Notes: generated by a model not told the origin, from the sequence alone. A stretch of 64,000 nt of DNA from Paraburkholderia sp. Ac-20340 (GCF_017104965.1 NZ_JAAGPR010000027.1:1-64000), one strand, 5' to 3'. Shown: positions 52,433 to 61,196, counted from the stretch's first letter. Made by a program: numbers and translations.

Positions 52433-53458
52433 GTGACGCCCTCAACGACTCATCCCTCGACCGATCGCAGCGCGGCGCTCGCGGCTCAGGCCGTGGCGCA
52501 TCGTGCGGATAACGCATCGGGCAACGGCGCGAACCCCGCCAACGATGGCCGCGCCAGCACGCCACGCACCACGCAACCGCACGGCAAACCGCGCCGGCGC
52601 GTCACGCCCACGGCGCGCCGCCAGCGCCGCGCCGCCGCGCTCTTTCTCGCGCCCGCCTGCATCATGGTGGCGATCTACGTAGTCTGGCCGATTCTCTCGA
52701 CCATTCGCCTCTCGTTCTATAACTGGGACGGCATGAGCGACGCGAGTTTTATCGGCTTCGCCAATTACGTCGAACTCTTTCACGCGGCCACGTTTTATAC
52801 CGCGCTAAAAAATAACGTTATCTGGCTGCTGCTATTTCTGCTTGCGCCGCCGATGGGACTTGCCATCGCGCTGTATCTGAATCAGGCGGTGGCGGGCATT
52901 CGCATCGTGAAGTCGCTGTTTTTCGCGCCTTTCGTGCTGTCGGGCGTGGTGGTCGGCCTGATCTATTCGTGGTTCTACGACCCGACTTTCGGCCTGCTTG
53001 CCTTGCTATTGGGTCACGGTATTCCGGTGCTGGGCGATCCGCATTACGCCACGCCCGGCATCATTTTCGCCGCGCTGTGGCCGCAGACAGCCTATTGCAT
53101 GATCCTTTATCTGACCGGCCTGACGACGCTCAACAGCGAGCAGATCGAAGCCGCGCGCATGGAAGGCGCAAAAGGCTGGACGCTGCTCTGGCATGTGATC
53201 CTGCCGCAACTTCGGCCCGTGACGTTCATGGCCGTGGTGGTGACGATCATTGGCGCGCTGCGCAGTTTCGATCTGATTTCCGTGATGACCGGCGGCGGCC
53301 CATTCGAAAGCTCGACCGTGCTCGCCTATTACATGTACGACCAGGCGATCAAGTATTACCGGCTCGGTTATTCGGCGGCGATTGCGGTTGTGCTGTTCGC
53401 GATCATGCTGCTGTATATCGTCTATCACCTGCGTCGCCTGTTGCGCAACGAGCATTGA
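52433..53458 (+). CDS. sugar ABC transporter permease 1 (MalF/UgpA type)
   Basis: 341 residues, GTG start with TGGAGG correctly spaced. The first 65 residues are a low-complexity polar extension (Thr/Ser/Ala/Arg-rich). Six membrane helices follow, the first AAALFLAPACIMVAIYVVWPIL. The ATPase-coupling EAA motif is EAARMEGAKGWTLLWHVILPQLRPV at about residues 238-262, followed by GGGPFESSTVLAYYMYDQA. It pairs with the next gene's product and the MalK-type ATPase at 47899. Confidence 0.92.
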   Translation: MTPSTTHPSTDRSAALAAQAVAHRADNASGNGANPANDGRASTPRTTQPHGKPRRRVTPTARRQRRAAALFLAPACIMVAIYVVWPILSTIRLSFYNWDGMSDASFIGFANYVELFHAATFYTALKNNVIWLLLFLLAPPMGLAIALYLNQAVAGIRIVKSLFFAPFVLSGVVVGLIYSWFYDPTFGLLALLLGHGIPVLGDPHYATPGIIFAALWPQTAYCMILYLTGLTTLNSEQIEAARMEGAKGWTLLWHVILPQLRPVTFMAVVVTIIGALRSFDLISVMTGGGPFESSTVLAYYMYDQAIKYYRLGYSAAIAVVLFAIMLLYIVYHLRRLLRNEH

Positions 53459-53468
53459 GGCCATCGAC

Positions 53469-54320
53469 ATGTTTCCGATTCCCATCGACAAATGGAAGCC
53501 CGCGCCGCGGCGTCTTTACAAGCTCTCGCTGCCGGTTGCGCTGCTGATCTGGCTGCTGCCGTTGATCGCCGTGCTGGTGACATCGATCCGCTCCACCGAC
53601 GAACTCAGCGAAGGCAATTACTGGGGCTGGCCGAAGCACTTCGCGCTGATCGAAAACTATCGCGAAGCGCTGACCACTTCGCCCATGCTCCACTATTTCT
53701 GGAACAGCGTGCTGATCACCGTGCCTTCGGTGGCGTGCGCGATTGCACTTGCGGCGATGGCGGGCTTCGCGCTGGCGATCTATCGCTTTCCGGGCAACTC
53801 GGCATTATTCGCGGCTTTCGTCGCGGGCAATTTCGTGCCGATCCAGGTGCTGATGATTCCCGTGCGCGATCTCACGCTCAAGCTCGGGCTGTATAACTCG
53901 GTGGGCGGTCTGATCCTGTTTCATCTGTCGTTTCAGACGGGTTTTTGCGCGCTGTTTCTGCGCAACTTCATCAAGCAGTTGCCGTTCGAACTGGTGGAGG
54001 CGGCGCGCATCGAAGGCGCGAACGAGTGGACGGTGTTCTTCCGCATCATCCTGCCGCTGATCCGCCCCGCGCTCGCGGCGCTGGCGATTCTGGTGTTCAC
54101 CTTCGTCTGGAACGATTACTTCTGGGCGCTGTGTCTCACGCAAGGCGATGACGCCGCGCCGATCACCGTGGGCGTGGCCGCGCTCAAGGGCCAATGGACG
54201 ACGGCGTGGAATCTGGTGTCGGCGGGATCGATCCTGGCCGCGCTGCCGTCAGTCGCGATGTTCTTCGCGATGCAGAAGCATTTTGTCGCCGGGCTGACGT
54301 TTGGGGCGACGAAGGGGTGA
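53469..54320 (+). CDS. sugar ABC transporter permease 2 (MalG/UgpE type)
   Basis: 283 residues from the ATG at 53469; a shadow frame opens earlier inside permease 1. Six membrane helices; TSIRSTDELSEGNYWGWP is the typical early loop. EAA motif EAARIEGANEWTVFFRIILPLIRPALAALAI lies in pieces at about residues 178-205, and the end HFVAGLTFGATKG is the standard MalG-like C-terminus. Last gene of the operon, followed by a strong terminator. Confidence 0.92.
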   Translation: MFPIPIDKWKPAPRRLYKLSLPVALLIWLLPLIAVLVTSIRSTDELSEGNYWGWPKHFALIENYREALTTSPMLHYFWNSVLITVPSVACAIALAAMAGFALAIYRFPGNSALFAAFVAGNFVPIQVLMIPVRDLTLKLGLYNSVGGLILFHLSFQTGFCALFLRNFIKQLPFELVEAARIEGANEWTVFFRIILPLIRPALAALAILVFTFVWNDYFWALCLTQGDDAAPITVGVAALKGQWTTAWNLVSAGSILAALPSVAMFFAMQKHFVAGLTFGATKG

Positions 54321-54361
54321 GGGTTCGGGATTCGGCCCGAGTTCGACCATCACCCTGATGT

Positions 54362-54400
54362 GAGCGATGCCCGTCCTGGCAGGCGGGCATCGCTCTTTTG
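54362..54400 (+). terminator. Rho-independent terminator of the sugar operon
   Basis: GAGCGATGCCCG (54362-54373) and CGGGCATCGCTC (54384-54395): perfect 12-bp stem, 10-base loop, followed by TTTTG. It begins 42 bases after the last permease and separates this operon from the DUF3348 cluster. Confidence 0.88.
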
Positions 54401-54555
54401 TTTTACCCCCGGTTTACCCGCAGCGATCATCTCTAAAGCTGTCAATCTGCATCATCCCCACCCCCACCCCACATAAAAACCCCCTCCCGCGATCTCAAAA
54501 CCGCGATTCCAGCCGCTGCGCCGTGTAAACTGCTGCCTTTTTTATCTCTTGTGGT

Positions 54556-55359
54556 ATGGTCCATCCCCCGCAGCGGACGGCCCTGACCGGTCCGGCCCTC
54601 GTTCGTTTGCTTGCGCGCCTCGGCGAGACCGACGTGCAGGCCTCGCAGCAGCCGCTCGCCGACCGGCTGAGCCAGTGGCTCGGCTGGACGGACGCGATCG
54701 CGCTCTCGACGGTGCTCAGCGCGCCTGCGCCCGCCGTGGGCCGCGTGACGCGCAGCGACGGCGAGGATGAAGCGCAGCGCTGCCTGAGCCTGCGCTCGGC
54801 GCTCTCGAAGGCCATCGTCACGGACGCCGTGCTGGCCCCGCCGCGCCCGAGCGCGCGTTACGCGCGTGGCCAGCAAGGCGCGCCGGTGCCGGAAGCGCCC
54901 GAATTGCCCGCCGACTTCGCCGTCTTCCGCCAGTGCTATCTCGCGCTCCAGCAGAAGATGGAAGCCGATATCGGCGATATGCGCACGCGCTTGCGCAACC
55001 GGCTCGCGGGCCAGTCGCCGGAAATGGCGAAGCTCGCCGCGCTGGATGCGTTGATGGAACGCTCGCTTTCCGTGCGCGAGCGCAATCTGCTGAGCACGGT
55101 GCCTGGCCTGCTGGCCAGGCGTTTCGCGGCTCTGCGCAAGGCCACGCAGGCGGCCGAAGCCGAAGCTCAGGCTCAAACAACGCAAGCCGAAGCCCAGGCA
55201 GAGGCCCAACCCGAAGCCCCGCCCGCAGCAAACACGGAAAATACACCCGGCTCGTGGCTTGCCACGTTCCGCAAGGATATGCAGAGCCTGTTGCTCGCCG
55301 AACTGGATGTTCGGTTTCAACCGGTCGAAGGGCTGCTCGCCGCTCTTCGCACCCGCTAA
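54556..55359 (+). CDS. DUF3348 domain protein, first gene of the motor-like operon
   Basis: 267 residues, no signal peptide or membrane segment, so cytoplasmic. The N-terminal GPALVRLLARLGETDVQASQQPLADRLSQWLGWTDAIALS part and FRQCYLALQQKMEADIGDMRTRLR (in pieces) match DUF3348 as I remember it. The second half is helical, then an Ala/Glu/Gln-rich low-complexity linker of about 35 residues (AEAEAQAQTTQAEAQAEAQ), ending GSWLATFRKDMQSLLLAELDVRFQPVEGLLAALR. Function is unknown. It lies 10 bases before the MotA/ExbB-like gene, and its C-terminal helix could be a docking element for that membrane complex (inference). Confidence 0.8.
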   Translation: MVHPPQRTALTGPALVRLLARLGETDVQASQQPLADRLSQWLGWTDAIALSTVLSAPAPAVGRVTRSDGEDEAQRCLSLRSALSKAIVTDAVLAPPRPSARYARGQQGAPVPEAPELPADFAVFRQCYLALQQKMEADIGDMRTRLRNRLAGQSPEMAKLAALDALMERSLSVRERNLLSTVPGLLARRFAALRKATQAAEAEAQAQTTQAEAQAEAQPEAPPAANTENTPGSWLATFRKDMQSLLLAELDVRFQPVEGLLAALRTR

Positions 55360-55369
55360 CGCAGACACT

Positions 55370-58300
55370 ATGTCCAGACTTCGCATCGATCTCGTGGTTT
55401 TCATCGCCGGCCTGCTCGCGGTTTGCTGGATCGGCGCCGCCTATGTCGGCTCCAGTCCGCTCGCGCTCGCCGTCACGGTCCTGATTGGCGCCTGCTATGT
55501 GGCCGGCGCGCTCGAACTGCGCCGCTACCGGCAGACGACCGGCAGCCTCGCGCAAGCCGTCGACGCCCTCACGAGCCAGCCCGCCTCGCTCAATGCCTGG
55601 CTCGACCGCCTGCACCCGAGCCTGCGCAGCGCCGTGCGCGCGCGCATCGAAGGCGAGCGCGCCGCGCTGCCCGGCCCGGCGCTCACGCCCTATCTGGTCG
55701 GCATGCTGGTGCTGCTCGGCATGCTCGGCACGCTGCTCGGCATGGTGACGACGCTGCGCGGCACCGGCATCGCGCTCGACGGCGCGACCGATCTCGACGG
55801 TATTCGCACGGCCCTGGCCGGTCCGATCCGCGGGCTCGGCTTCGCGTTCGGCACCTCGATCGCCGGTGTGGCCAGCTCGGCGATGCTCGGTCTGCTGTCG
55901 GCGCTGTGCCGCCGCGAGCGCATCGAAGCCGCCCAGCGCCTCGACGCCCAGATCACCACCACGCTGCGTCCGTTCTCGCACGCCCATCAACGCGAGGCCA
56001 GCTTCGCGCTGATGCAGCGTCAGGCCGAAGCGCTGCCGCTGCTGGCCGAACGTCTGCAGTCGATGATGACCGTCATCGAGCGCCAGAGCGCCACCATGGG
56101 CGAGCGTCAGATCGCCAGCCAGGAAGCCTTCCTCGGCAATGCCGAAGCCACCTACGCGCGCCTCGCCACCACGGTGGGCGATTCGCTGAAGGCCAGCGCC
56201 GCCGAAAGCGCGCGCGCGGCAGGCGCGGCTTTCGCGCCGGTCGTCGAAGCGACGATGGCGGGTCTCGCGCGCGAAAGCAGCACGCTGCACAACACGCTCA
56301 CGCAAGCCGTGGAGCGTCAGCTCGACGGCCTCACGGCGGGCTTCGAGGCCAATGCGACGCGCGTCGCGGGCATCTGGAACGAAGCGCTCGACGAACAGCG
56401 CCGCGCAGGCGAAGCGCTCGCCGACGATCTGCAAGGCGCGCTGGAGCGCTTCAGCGCGACCTTCGAAACGCGTTCGGCGCATCTGGTGCGCGATGTCGAT
56501 GCGCGTCTCGCGGCTTCGGCGGCGGGCGTTTCGCAGTCGTGGCAGGACGCGCTGGCGCGTCAGGAACAGGCGGGCGAAAAGCTCGCGGGCGACAACCAGC
56601 GGGCGCTGGCCGCCGCGGCCGCCACGTTCGAACAGCACGCCGCCGCGCTAGTGCGCGCGGTGGGTGAGGCGCAGGCCGATCTGCAGACGCAGCTTGCCGC
56701 GCGCGACGAAACGCGCCTTGCGACCTGGCGCGACTCGCTGGACGCGATGAGCACCTCGCTGCGCGACGAATGGCGCACGGCGGGCACGCAAGCGGCCGAA
56801 CAGCAACAGGCGATCTGCACGACGCTCGCGCAGACGGCCGAGTCGGTCGTCGCGCGCGCCGAAGCGCACGCGAACAGCACGCTCGCCGAAATCACCCGCG
56901 CCGCCGAAACCGCGAGCGCCGCGTGGCAGGACGCCAGCACGCAGGCCGCACAGCGTCAGCAAGCCGTGTGCGAAACGCTCGAAAGCACCGCGGGCAAGGT
57001 TGCCGCGCACGCCGAAGCGCATACGAACAGCACCATCGCCGAAATTACGCGTGTGGCCGAGGCCTCCTCGGCGGCATGGCAAGCGGCCAGCGCGCTCGCG
57101 GCAGAACGTCAGCAGACGATTTGCGATGCGCTTGCGCAAACGGCCACGGATATCTCGAAGCAGACCGAAGCGCACGCGAACGGCACCATCGCCGAAATCG
57201 CCCGCGCGGCGCAAGAGAACGCCAGCGCCTGGCAAGCCGCCAGCACGCACGCGGCGGAGCGTCAGCAAGCAATCTGCGACGCGCTCGCGCAGACGGCCAC
57301 GGATATCTCGAAGCAGACCGAAGCGCACGCGAACGGCACCATCGCCGAAATCGCCCGCGCGGCGCAAGAGAACGCCACCGCCTGGCAAGCGGCCAGCACG
57401 CAGGCGGCGGAGCGTCAGCAAGCGATCTGCGATGCCCTGGCGCAAACGGCCACCGCAATTTCGATGCAAACCGAAGCGCACGCCAGCGGCACCATCGCCG
57501 AAATCGCGCGCGCCGCCGAAGCGAACGCCACCGCATGGCAAGCCGCGAGCACACACGCCGCAGAACGCCAGCAAGCGATCTGCGACGCACTCGCGCAAAC
57601 CGCCACGGATATCTCGAAGCAAACCGAAGCGCACGCCAGCGGCACCATCAGCGAAATCGCGCGCGCAGCGCAAGAAAACGCCGCCGCATGGCAAGCCGCC
57701 AGCACGCAAGCCGCAGAACGCCAGCAGGCGATCTGCGACGCGCTCGCGCAAACCGCCACGGATATCTCGGCGCAAACCGAAGCGCACGCGAACAGCACCA
57801 TCGCCGAAATCGCTCACGCCGCCGAAGCAAACGCGGCCTCGTGGCAAGCGGCCAGCACAGAAGCGGCCGAGCGCCAGCAAGCGATCTGCGACGCGCTCAC
57901 GCAAACCGCCAACGCGATCTCCGCGCAAACCGAAACGCATGCCGTCGGCACCATCGCCGAAATCGCCCGCGCCGCCGAAGCGAACGCAAGCGCCTGGCAA
58001 ACCGCCAGCACGCACGCCGCCGAACGCCAGCAGGCCATCTGCGACGCGCTCACGCAAACCGCCAGCGCCATCTCCGCGCAGACCGAAGCACATGCCAACG
58101 GCACCATCGCCGAAATCGCGCGCCTCGTCGAAGCCGCTTCGGAAGCGCCGCGCGTGGCCGCCGAAGTCGTCGCGGAACTGCGCCAGAAGCTCCACGAAAG
58201 CATGGTGCAGGACACCGCGATGCTCGAAGAGCGCGGCCGTCTGCTCGCCACCGTCACCACGCTGCTCGACGCCGTGAATCACGCGAGCACCGAACAGCGC

Positions 58301-58672
58301 GAGGCGATCGGCGCGCTCGTCGATACTTCGGCGGGTCTGCTCGAACGCGTCGGCACGCGTTTCGACCAGCAGGTCGAAGCCGGTGCGCAGACGCTCGAAG
58401 GCGCCGCGGCGCAGATCACCGGCAGCGCCGTCGAAGTGGCCAGCCTGGGCGATGCCTTCGGCGTGGCCGTGCAGCACTTCGGCGCGTCGAACGACAAGCT
58501 CATGACGCAGCTCGAACGCATCGAAGCCGCGCTCGACAAGTCGCTCTCCCGCAGCGACGACCAGCTCGCCTACTACGTCGCGCAGGCGCGCGAAGTGGTC
58601 GATCTGAGCCTGCTGTCGCAAAAGCAGATCATCGATAGCCTGCAACGTCTGGCCGGAAGCGAAGCCGCATGA
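55370..58672 (+). CDS. DUF802 protein: MotA/ExbB-like membrane domain with very long repeat tail
   Basis: 1100 residues from the ATG at 55370. Four membrane helices: about residues 8-27, 30-48, 107-128 and 153-180. The last two carry the MotA/TolQ/ExbB-type pattern GMLVLLGMLGTLLGMVTTLRG and GLGFAFGTSIAGVASSAMLGL. The rest (about 920 residues) is predicted helical, Ala/Gln/Glu-rich coiled coil with no further membrane segment. It includes about nine 51-residue tandem repeats at residues 476-934. The C-terminal part includes the VNHASTEQREAIGALVDTSAGLLERV coil, matching DUF802. Architecture resembles ZorA (proton channel plus long cytoplasmic tail). Its stop overlaps the OmpA gene start (ATGA). 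Confidence 0.85.
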   Translation: MSRLRIDLVVFIAGLLAVCWIGAAYVGSSPLALAVTVLIGACYVAGALELRRYRQTTGSLAQAVDALTSQPASLNAWLDRLHPSLRSAVRARIEGERAALPGPALTPYLVGMLVLLGMLGTLLGMVTTLRGTGIALDGATDLDGIRTALAGPIRGLGFAFGTSIAGVASSAMLGLLSALCRRERIEAAQRLDAQITTTLRPFSHAHQREASFALMQRQAEALPLLAERLQSMMTVIERQSATMGERQIASQEAFLGNAEATYARLATTVGDSLKASAAESARAAGAAFAPVVEATMAGLARESSTLHNTLTQAVERQLDGLTAGFEANATRVAGIWNEALDEQRRAGEALADDLQGALERFSATFETRSAHLVRDVDARLAASAAGVSQSWQDALARQEQAGEKLAGDNQRALAAAAATFEQHAAALVRAVGEAQADLQTQLAARDETRLATWRDSLDAMSTSLRDEWRTAGTQAAEQQQAICTTLAQTAESVVARAEAHANSTLAEITRAAETASAAWQDASTQAAQRQQAVCETLESTAGKVAAHAEAHTNSTIAEITRVAEASSAAWQAASALAAERQQTICDALAQTATDISKQTEAHANGTIAEIARAAQENASAWQAASTHAAERQQAICDALAQTATDISKQTEAHANGTIAEIARAAQENATAWQAASTQAAERQQAICDALAQTATAISMQTEAHASGTIAEIARAAEANATAWQAASTHAAERQQAICDALAQTATDISKQTEAHASGTISEIARAAQENAAAWQAASTQAAERQQAICDALAQTATDISAQTEAHANSTIAEIAHAAEANAASWQAASTEAAERQQAICDALTQTANAISAQTETHAVGTIAEIARAAEANASAWQTASTHAAERQQAICDALTQTASAISAQTEAHANGTIAEIARLVEAASEAPRVAAEVVAELRQKLHESMVQDTAMLEERGRLLATVTTLLDAVNHASTEQREAIGALVDTSAGLLERVGTRFDQQVEAGAQTLEGAAAQITGSAVEVASLGDAFGVAVQHFGASNDKLMTQLERIEAALDKSLSRSDDQLAYYVAQAREVVDLSLLSQKQIIDSLQRLAGSEAA
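56795..58171 (+). repeat. nine tandem 153-bp repeats inside the DUF802 gene
   Basis: Units begin at 56795, 56948, 57101, 57254, 57407, 57560, 57713, 57866 and 58019. Each encodes 51 residues that open with AERQQAICDALAQTA and continue with TEAHANGTIAEIARAA and AWQAAST. Units 3 to 6 are nearly identical in protein and DNA, units 1, 2 and 9 have drifted most. Each has one Cys and (1-8) one Trp at fixed positions. The length is an exact multiple of three, so copy-number change keeps the frame. Confidence 0.9.
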
Positions 58673-59334
58673 ACGACGAGATCGACGGCGGCGTAGAGCC
58701 CACCGCACCGGTCTGGGCGGCATTCGGCGACCTGATGGCGGCGCTGCTGGGCGCGTTCGTGCTGATTCTGGTCGGCGTGATCGGCATGCAGATGGAGGCG
58801 TCCTCGCGCCTCGCGCATGAGGTCAAGGCGCGCCAGCTCGAAGCCAAACGGCGCCAGACGCTCGAACAGGCGCTTGCCGGGCCGCTTGCGGCCGGGCGCG
58901 TGACGCTCGTGAACGGGCGCATCGGCATTAGCGGCAGCGTGCTGTTCGCGCTCAACTCCGACCAGTTGCAGCCCGAGGGGCGCGACCTGCTCAAGAGCCT
59001 TGCGGGTCCGCTCACGGCGTATCTGCACGATCGCGACGAAATCCTCATGGTCAGCGGTTTCGCCGACGATCAGCAGGTTCACGCGGGCAATCGGCGTTTC
59101 GCCGATAACTGGGAACTGTCCGCCGAACGCGCGCTGACGGTGACGCGCGCATTTATCGATGCGGGTGTGCCGGCGGCTTCGGTGTTCGCGGCGGCGTTCG
59201 GTTCGGAACAGCCGGTCAGTTCGAACGCCGACGAAGCGGGCCGCGCGAAGAATCGCCGCGTGGAAATCGCGCCCGTGCCGCGTTCGTCGAGCATGAGCAG
59301 CGCGGCCGCCAAGGCGCCGAACGCCCATGAGTGA
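58669..59334 (+). CDS. MotB/ZorB-like protein: one membrane helix plus OmpA domain
   Basis: 221 residues. A short N-terminus, then WAAFGDLMAALLGAFVLILVGVI (residues 16-38), a single helix with Asp21 just inside, the position of the ion-carrying Asp of MotB, ExbD and ZorB. A charged helix (about 45-75) follows. The OmpA-like peptidoglycan-binding domain (about 80-215) has DQLQPEGRDLLKSLAGPL, NRRFADNWELSAERALTVTRAFIDAGV in pieces, and the terminal GRAKNRRVEI. It would anchor the MotA-like partner to the cell wall as a stator. The start overlaps the DUF802 stop; its own stop overlaps the next gene by 8 bases. Confidence 0.88.
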   Translation: MNDEIDGGVEPTAPVWAAFGDLMAALLGAFVLILVGVIGMQMEASSRLAHEVKARQLEAKRRQTLEQALAGPLAAGRVTLVNGRIGISGSVLFALNSDQLQPEGRDLLKSLAGPLTAYLHDRDEILMVSGFADDQQVHAGNRRFADNWELSAERALTVTRAFIDAGVPAASVFAAAFGSEQPVSSNADEAGRAKNRRVEIAPVPRSSSMSSAAAKAPNAHE

Positions 59335-59971
59335 CGGCGCGCAAAACGTTGCGGACGCATCGACTGCGCTGAACGCGGCGACGTGCAGCGCGGCGCGTTC
59401 GACGCTCGACGCGTGGCGCGCACAAGGCGCGAACAGCATCGACCCCGTGCGCTTCGCCACGCTCGATGCGCTGGAGCGGCGCGCCCAGGCGCAAACGGGC
59501 GCGGCGCGCAAGGTGCTGGACGCGCGCATCGAAACCCTGCTGGCAAGCTACGCAAAGCAGATCGATGCCGATGCAACCATCGCCACGCATACGCAAGCAC
59601 AAGCCCAAACGCCCGCCAGCAACGCATTCGAAGCACTGATCGAAACGATGTCGCGCGACGAACGCGATGGCGCGCCCGCTACGCTGCTCGATTATTTCCG
59701 CGACGTCTGGCAAAAGGTCAGCGCCGATCAGCAGGTGCAACAATCGCAGGATCAGGTGCCGAAAAACGCAGGCCCGCTCAATTCGAGCGCCCTCGTGCAT
59801 CGCGCGCTCTTTCTCATGCGCGATCTGTCGCCCGGTTATCTGCGCCAGTTTCTGACTTACGCCGATAGCCTCGCCTGGCTCGAAGACCTGCACGCCAACG
59901 CCGCGCCGCCAGCCGCTCCCGCGCCGCGCGCCAGCGCCGCAAAGAAGCCGCGCCGCACGCGCGCGCAATAG
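59327..59971 (+). CDS. DUF2894 domain protein, last gene of the motor-like operon
   Basis: 214 residues, cytoplasmic by lack of signal or membrane segments. Features: STLDAWRAQGANSIDPVRFATLDALERRAQAQTGAARKVLDARIETLLASYAKQ in pieces (residues 25-75), LLDYFRDVWQKVSADQQVQQS near residue 125, LSPGYLRQFLTYADSLAWLEDL near residue 168, and an Ala/Pro/Lys/Arg tail. This matches DUF2894 from memory. The first eight bases overlap the OmpA gene, so it is made with the stator. A regulator or cytoplasmic partner of the motor is plausible but not shown. Confidence 0.8.
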   Translation: MSDGAQNVADASTALNAATCSAARSTLDAWRAQGANSIDPVRFATLDALERRAQAQTGAARKVLDARIETLLASYAKQIDADATIATHTQAQAQTPASNAFEALIETMSRDERDGAPATLLDYFRDVWQKVSADQQVQQSQDQVPKNAGPLNSSALVHRALFLMRDLSPGYLRQFLTYADSLAWLEDLHANAAPPAAPAPRASAAKKPRRTRAQ

Positions 59972-60071
59972 CGCCACGCGCACACCTCCACGACGTCTAC
60001 CGCGCCTTCCGTGGCATGATCGCAGCGTCCTGCTGCATCTCTCCCGCCATGGTTTTATCGGAGCGCGCAAC

Positions 60072-61172
60072 ATGTCACGATCCCCGTCACGCTTCATCGC
60101 TGTCTGCGCAGGCGCGCTCGCGCTTGCCGCGCTATTCACCGCCTCGCTCGCCTACGCCTGCACGCGCGCACTGTATGTGGGCGACAGCGGCCTCGTCATC
60201 ACGGGCCGCACGATGGACTGGTCGGAAGACATGCGCTCGAATCTCTGGGTGTTTCCCGCCGGTATCGAGCGCGACGGCAACGCCGGCCCGAAATCGCCGC
60301 GCTGGCGCTCGAAATACGGCAGCGTGATCGTCTCGGGCTACGACATCGGCAGCGTGGACGGCATGAACGAACGCGGGCTCGTGGCCAACGCGCTGTATCT
60401 GGCCGAAACCGATTACGGCAAGCCCGACTCGGGCCGCCCGCCGATGTCGATCAGCCTCTGGGCGCAATACGTGCTCGACAACTTCGCGAACGTGAGCGAC
60501 GCCGTGAAAGCGCTCGGCAAGGAGCCGTTCCAGATCATCGCGCCGCCGCTGCCCAACGGCAAGCCGATCACCATCCATCTCTCGCTATCGGACGCCAGCG
60601 GCGACTCGGCGATCCTCGAATACCTCGACGGCAAGCTCGTGATTCATCACGGCAAGCCGTACCGCATCATGACGAATTCGCCGATCTACAGCGAACAGCT
60701 CGCGCTCGATGCGTACTGGAAAGGCATTGGCGGGCTCAGTTTCCTGCCGGGCACGAACCGCGCCGCCGACCGCTTCGTGCGCGCCTCGTTCCTGCTCGAC
60801 GCGATTCCGAAAAGCCCCGATCCGAACTATATGGCCGGCGTGCCGATGCAAAACGGCGCGTATCAGCAGGTCGCGAGCGTGATGAGCGTGATGCGCTCCG
60901 TCAGCGTGCCGCTTGGCATTCGCACACCCGAAACGCCGAATCTTTCGTCGACGATCTGGCGCACCGTGGCCGATCAGACCAATCTGGTCTATTACTTCGA
61001 TTCGGCCACGCGGCCCGATACGTTCTGGGTCTCGCTGCGCAAGCTCGATCTGAAACCGGGCGCGCCCGTGATGAAACTCACGATCGAAGCGGGGCAGATG
61101 TTCTCGGGCGAAACCGCCGATAAATTCGTTGCCACGCCGTCGTTCAAGTTTATGCCCGCGCCCGCGCCTTGA
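60072..61172 (+). CDS. exported linear-amide C-N hydrolase (choloylglycine hydrolase family)
   Basis: 366 residues. The signal peptide MSRSPSRFIAVCAGALALAALFTASLAYA, in two parts, ends exactly before Cys30 in AYA|CTRALYVG. Cys30 is the N-terminal nucleophile of the Ntn fold, followed by GRTMDWSEDMRSNLWVFPAGI, IGSVDGMNERGL and TNSPIYSEQL, the choloylglycine-hydrolase/penicillin-V-acylase pattern. Signal peptidase cleavage would therefore create the active enzyme in the periplasm. Likely substrates are N-acyl amides, for example acyl-homoserine lactones or penicillin V, but which one is not evident. It is convergent with the AraC-type gene 24 bases away. Confidence 0.88.
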   Translation: MSRSPSRFIAVCAGALALAALFTASLAYACTRALYVGDSGLVITGRTMDWSEDMRSNLWVFPAGIERDGNAGPKSPRWRSKYGSVIVSGYDIGSVDGMNERGLVANALYLAETDYGKPDSGRPPMSISLWAQYVLDNFANVSDAVKALGKEPFQIIAPPLPNGKPITIHLSLSDASGDSAILEYLDGKLVIHHGKPYRIMTNSPIYSEQLALDAYWKGIGGLSFLPGTNRAADRFVRASFLLDAIPKSPDPNYMAGVPMQNGAYQQVASVMSVMRSVSVPLGIRTPETPNLSSTIWRTVADQTNLVYYFDSATRPDTFWVSLRKLDLKPGAPVMKLTIEAGQMFSGETADKFVATPSFKFMPAPAP

Positions 61173-61196
61173 TCGCCATTTAATTCGGCATCCCAA

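Noticed and set aside
56795..58171. CRISPR-like periodicity
   Set aside because: The units are contiguous coding repeats of 153 bp, with no unique spacers, and continue in one frame.
56648..58723. A 691-codon antisense frame and a 622-codon alternative frame over the repeat region
   Set aside because: Both are shadows of the 153-bp coding repeats, and inherit their periodicity; the + strand product has the membrane domain and a coupled neighbour.
54556..59971. A complete Zorya defence system
   Set aside because: Only the ZorA/ZorB-like architecture is present. No ZorC, ZorD helicase or ZorE nuclease is adjacent, so the name is not justified.
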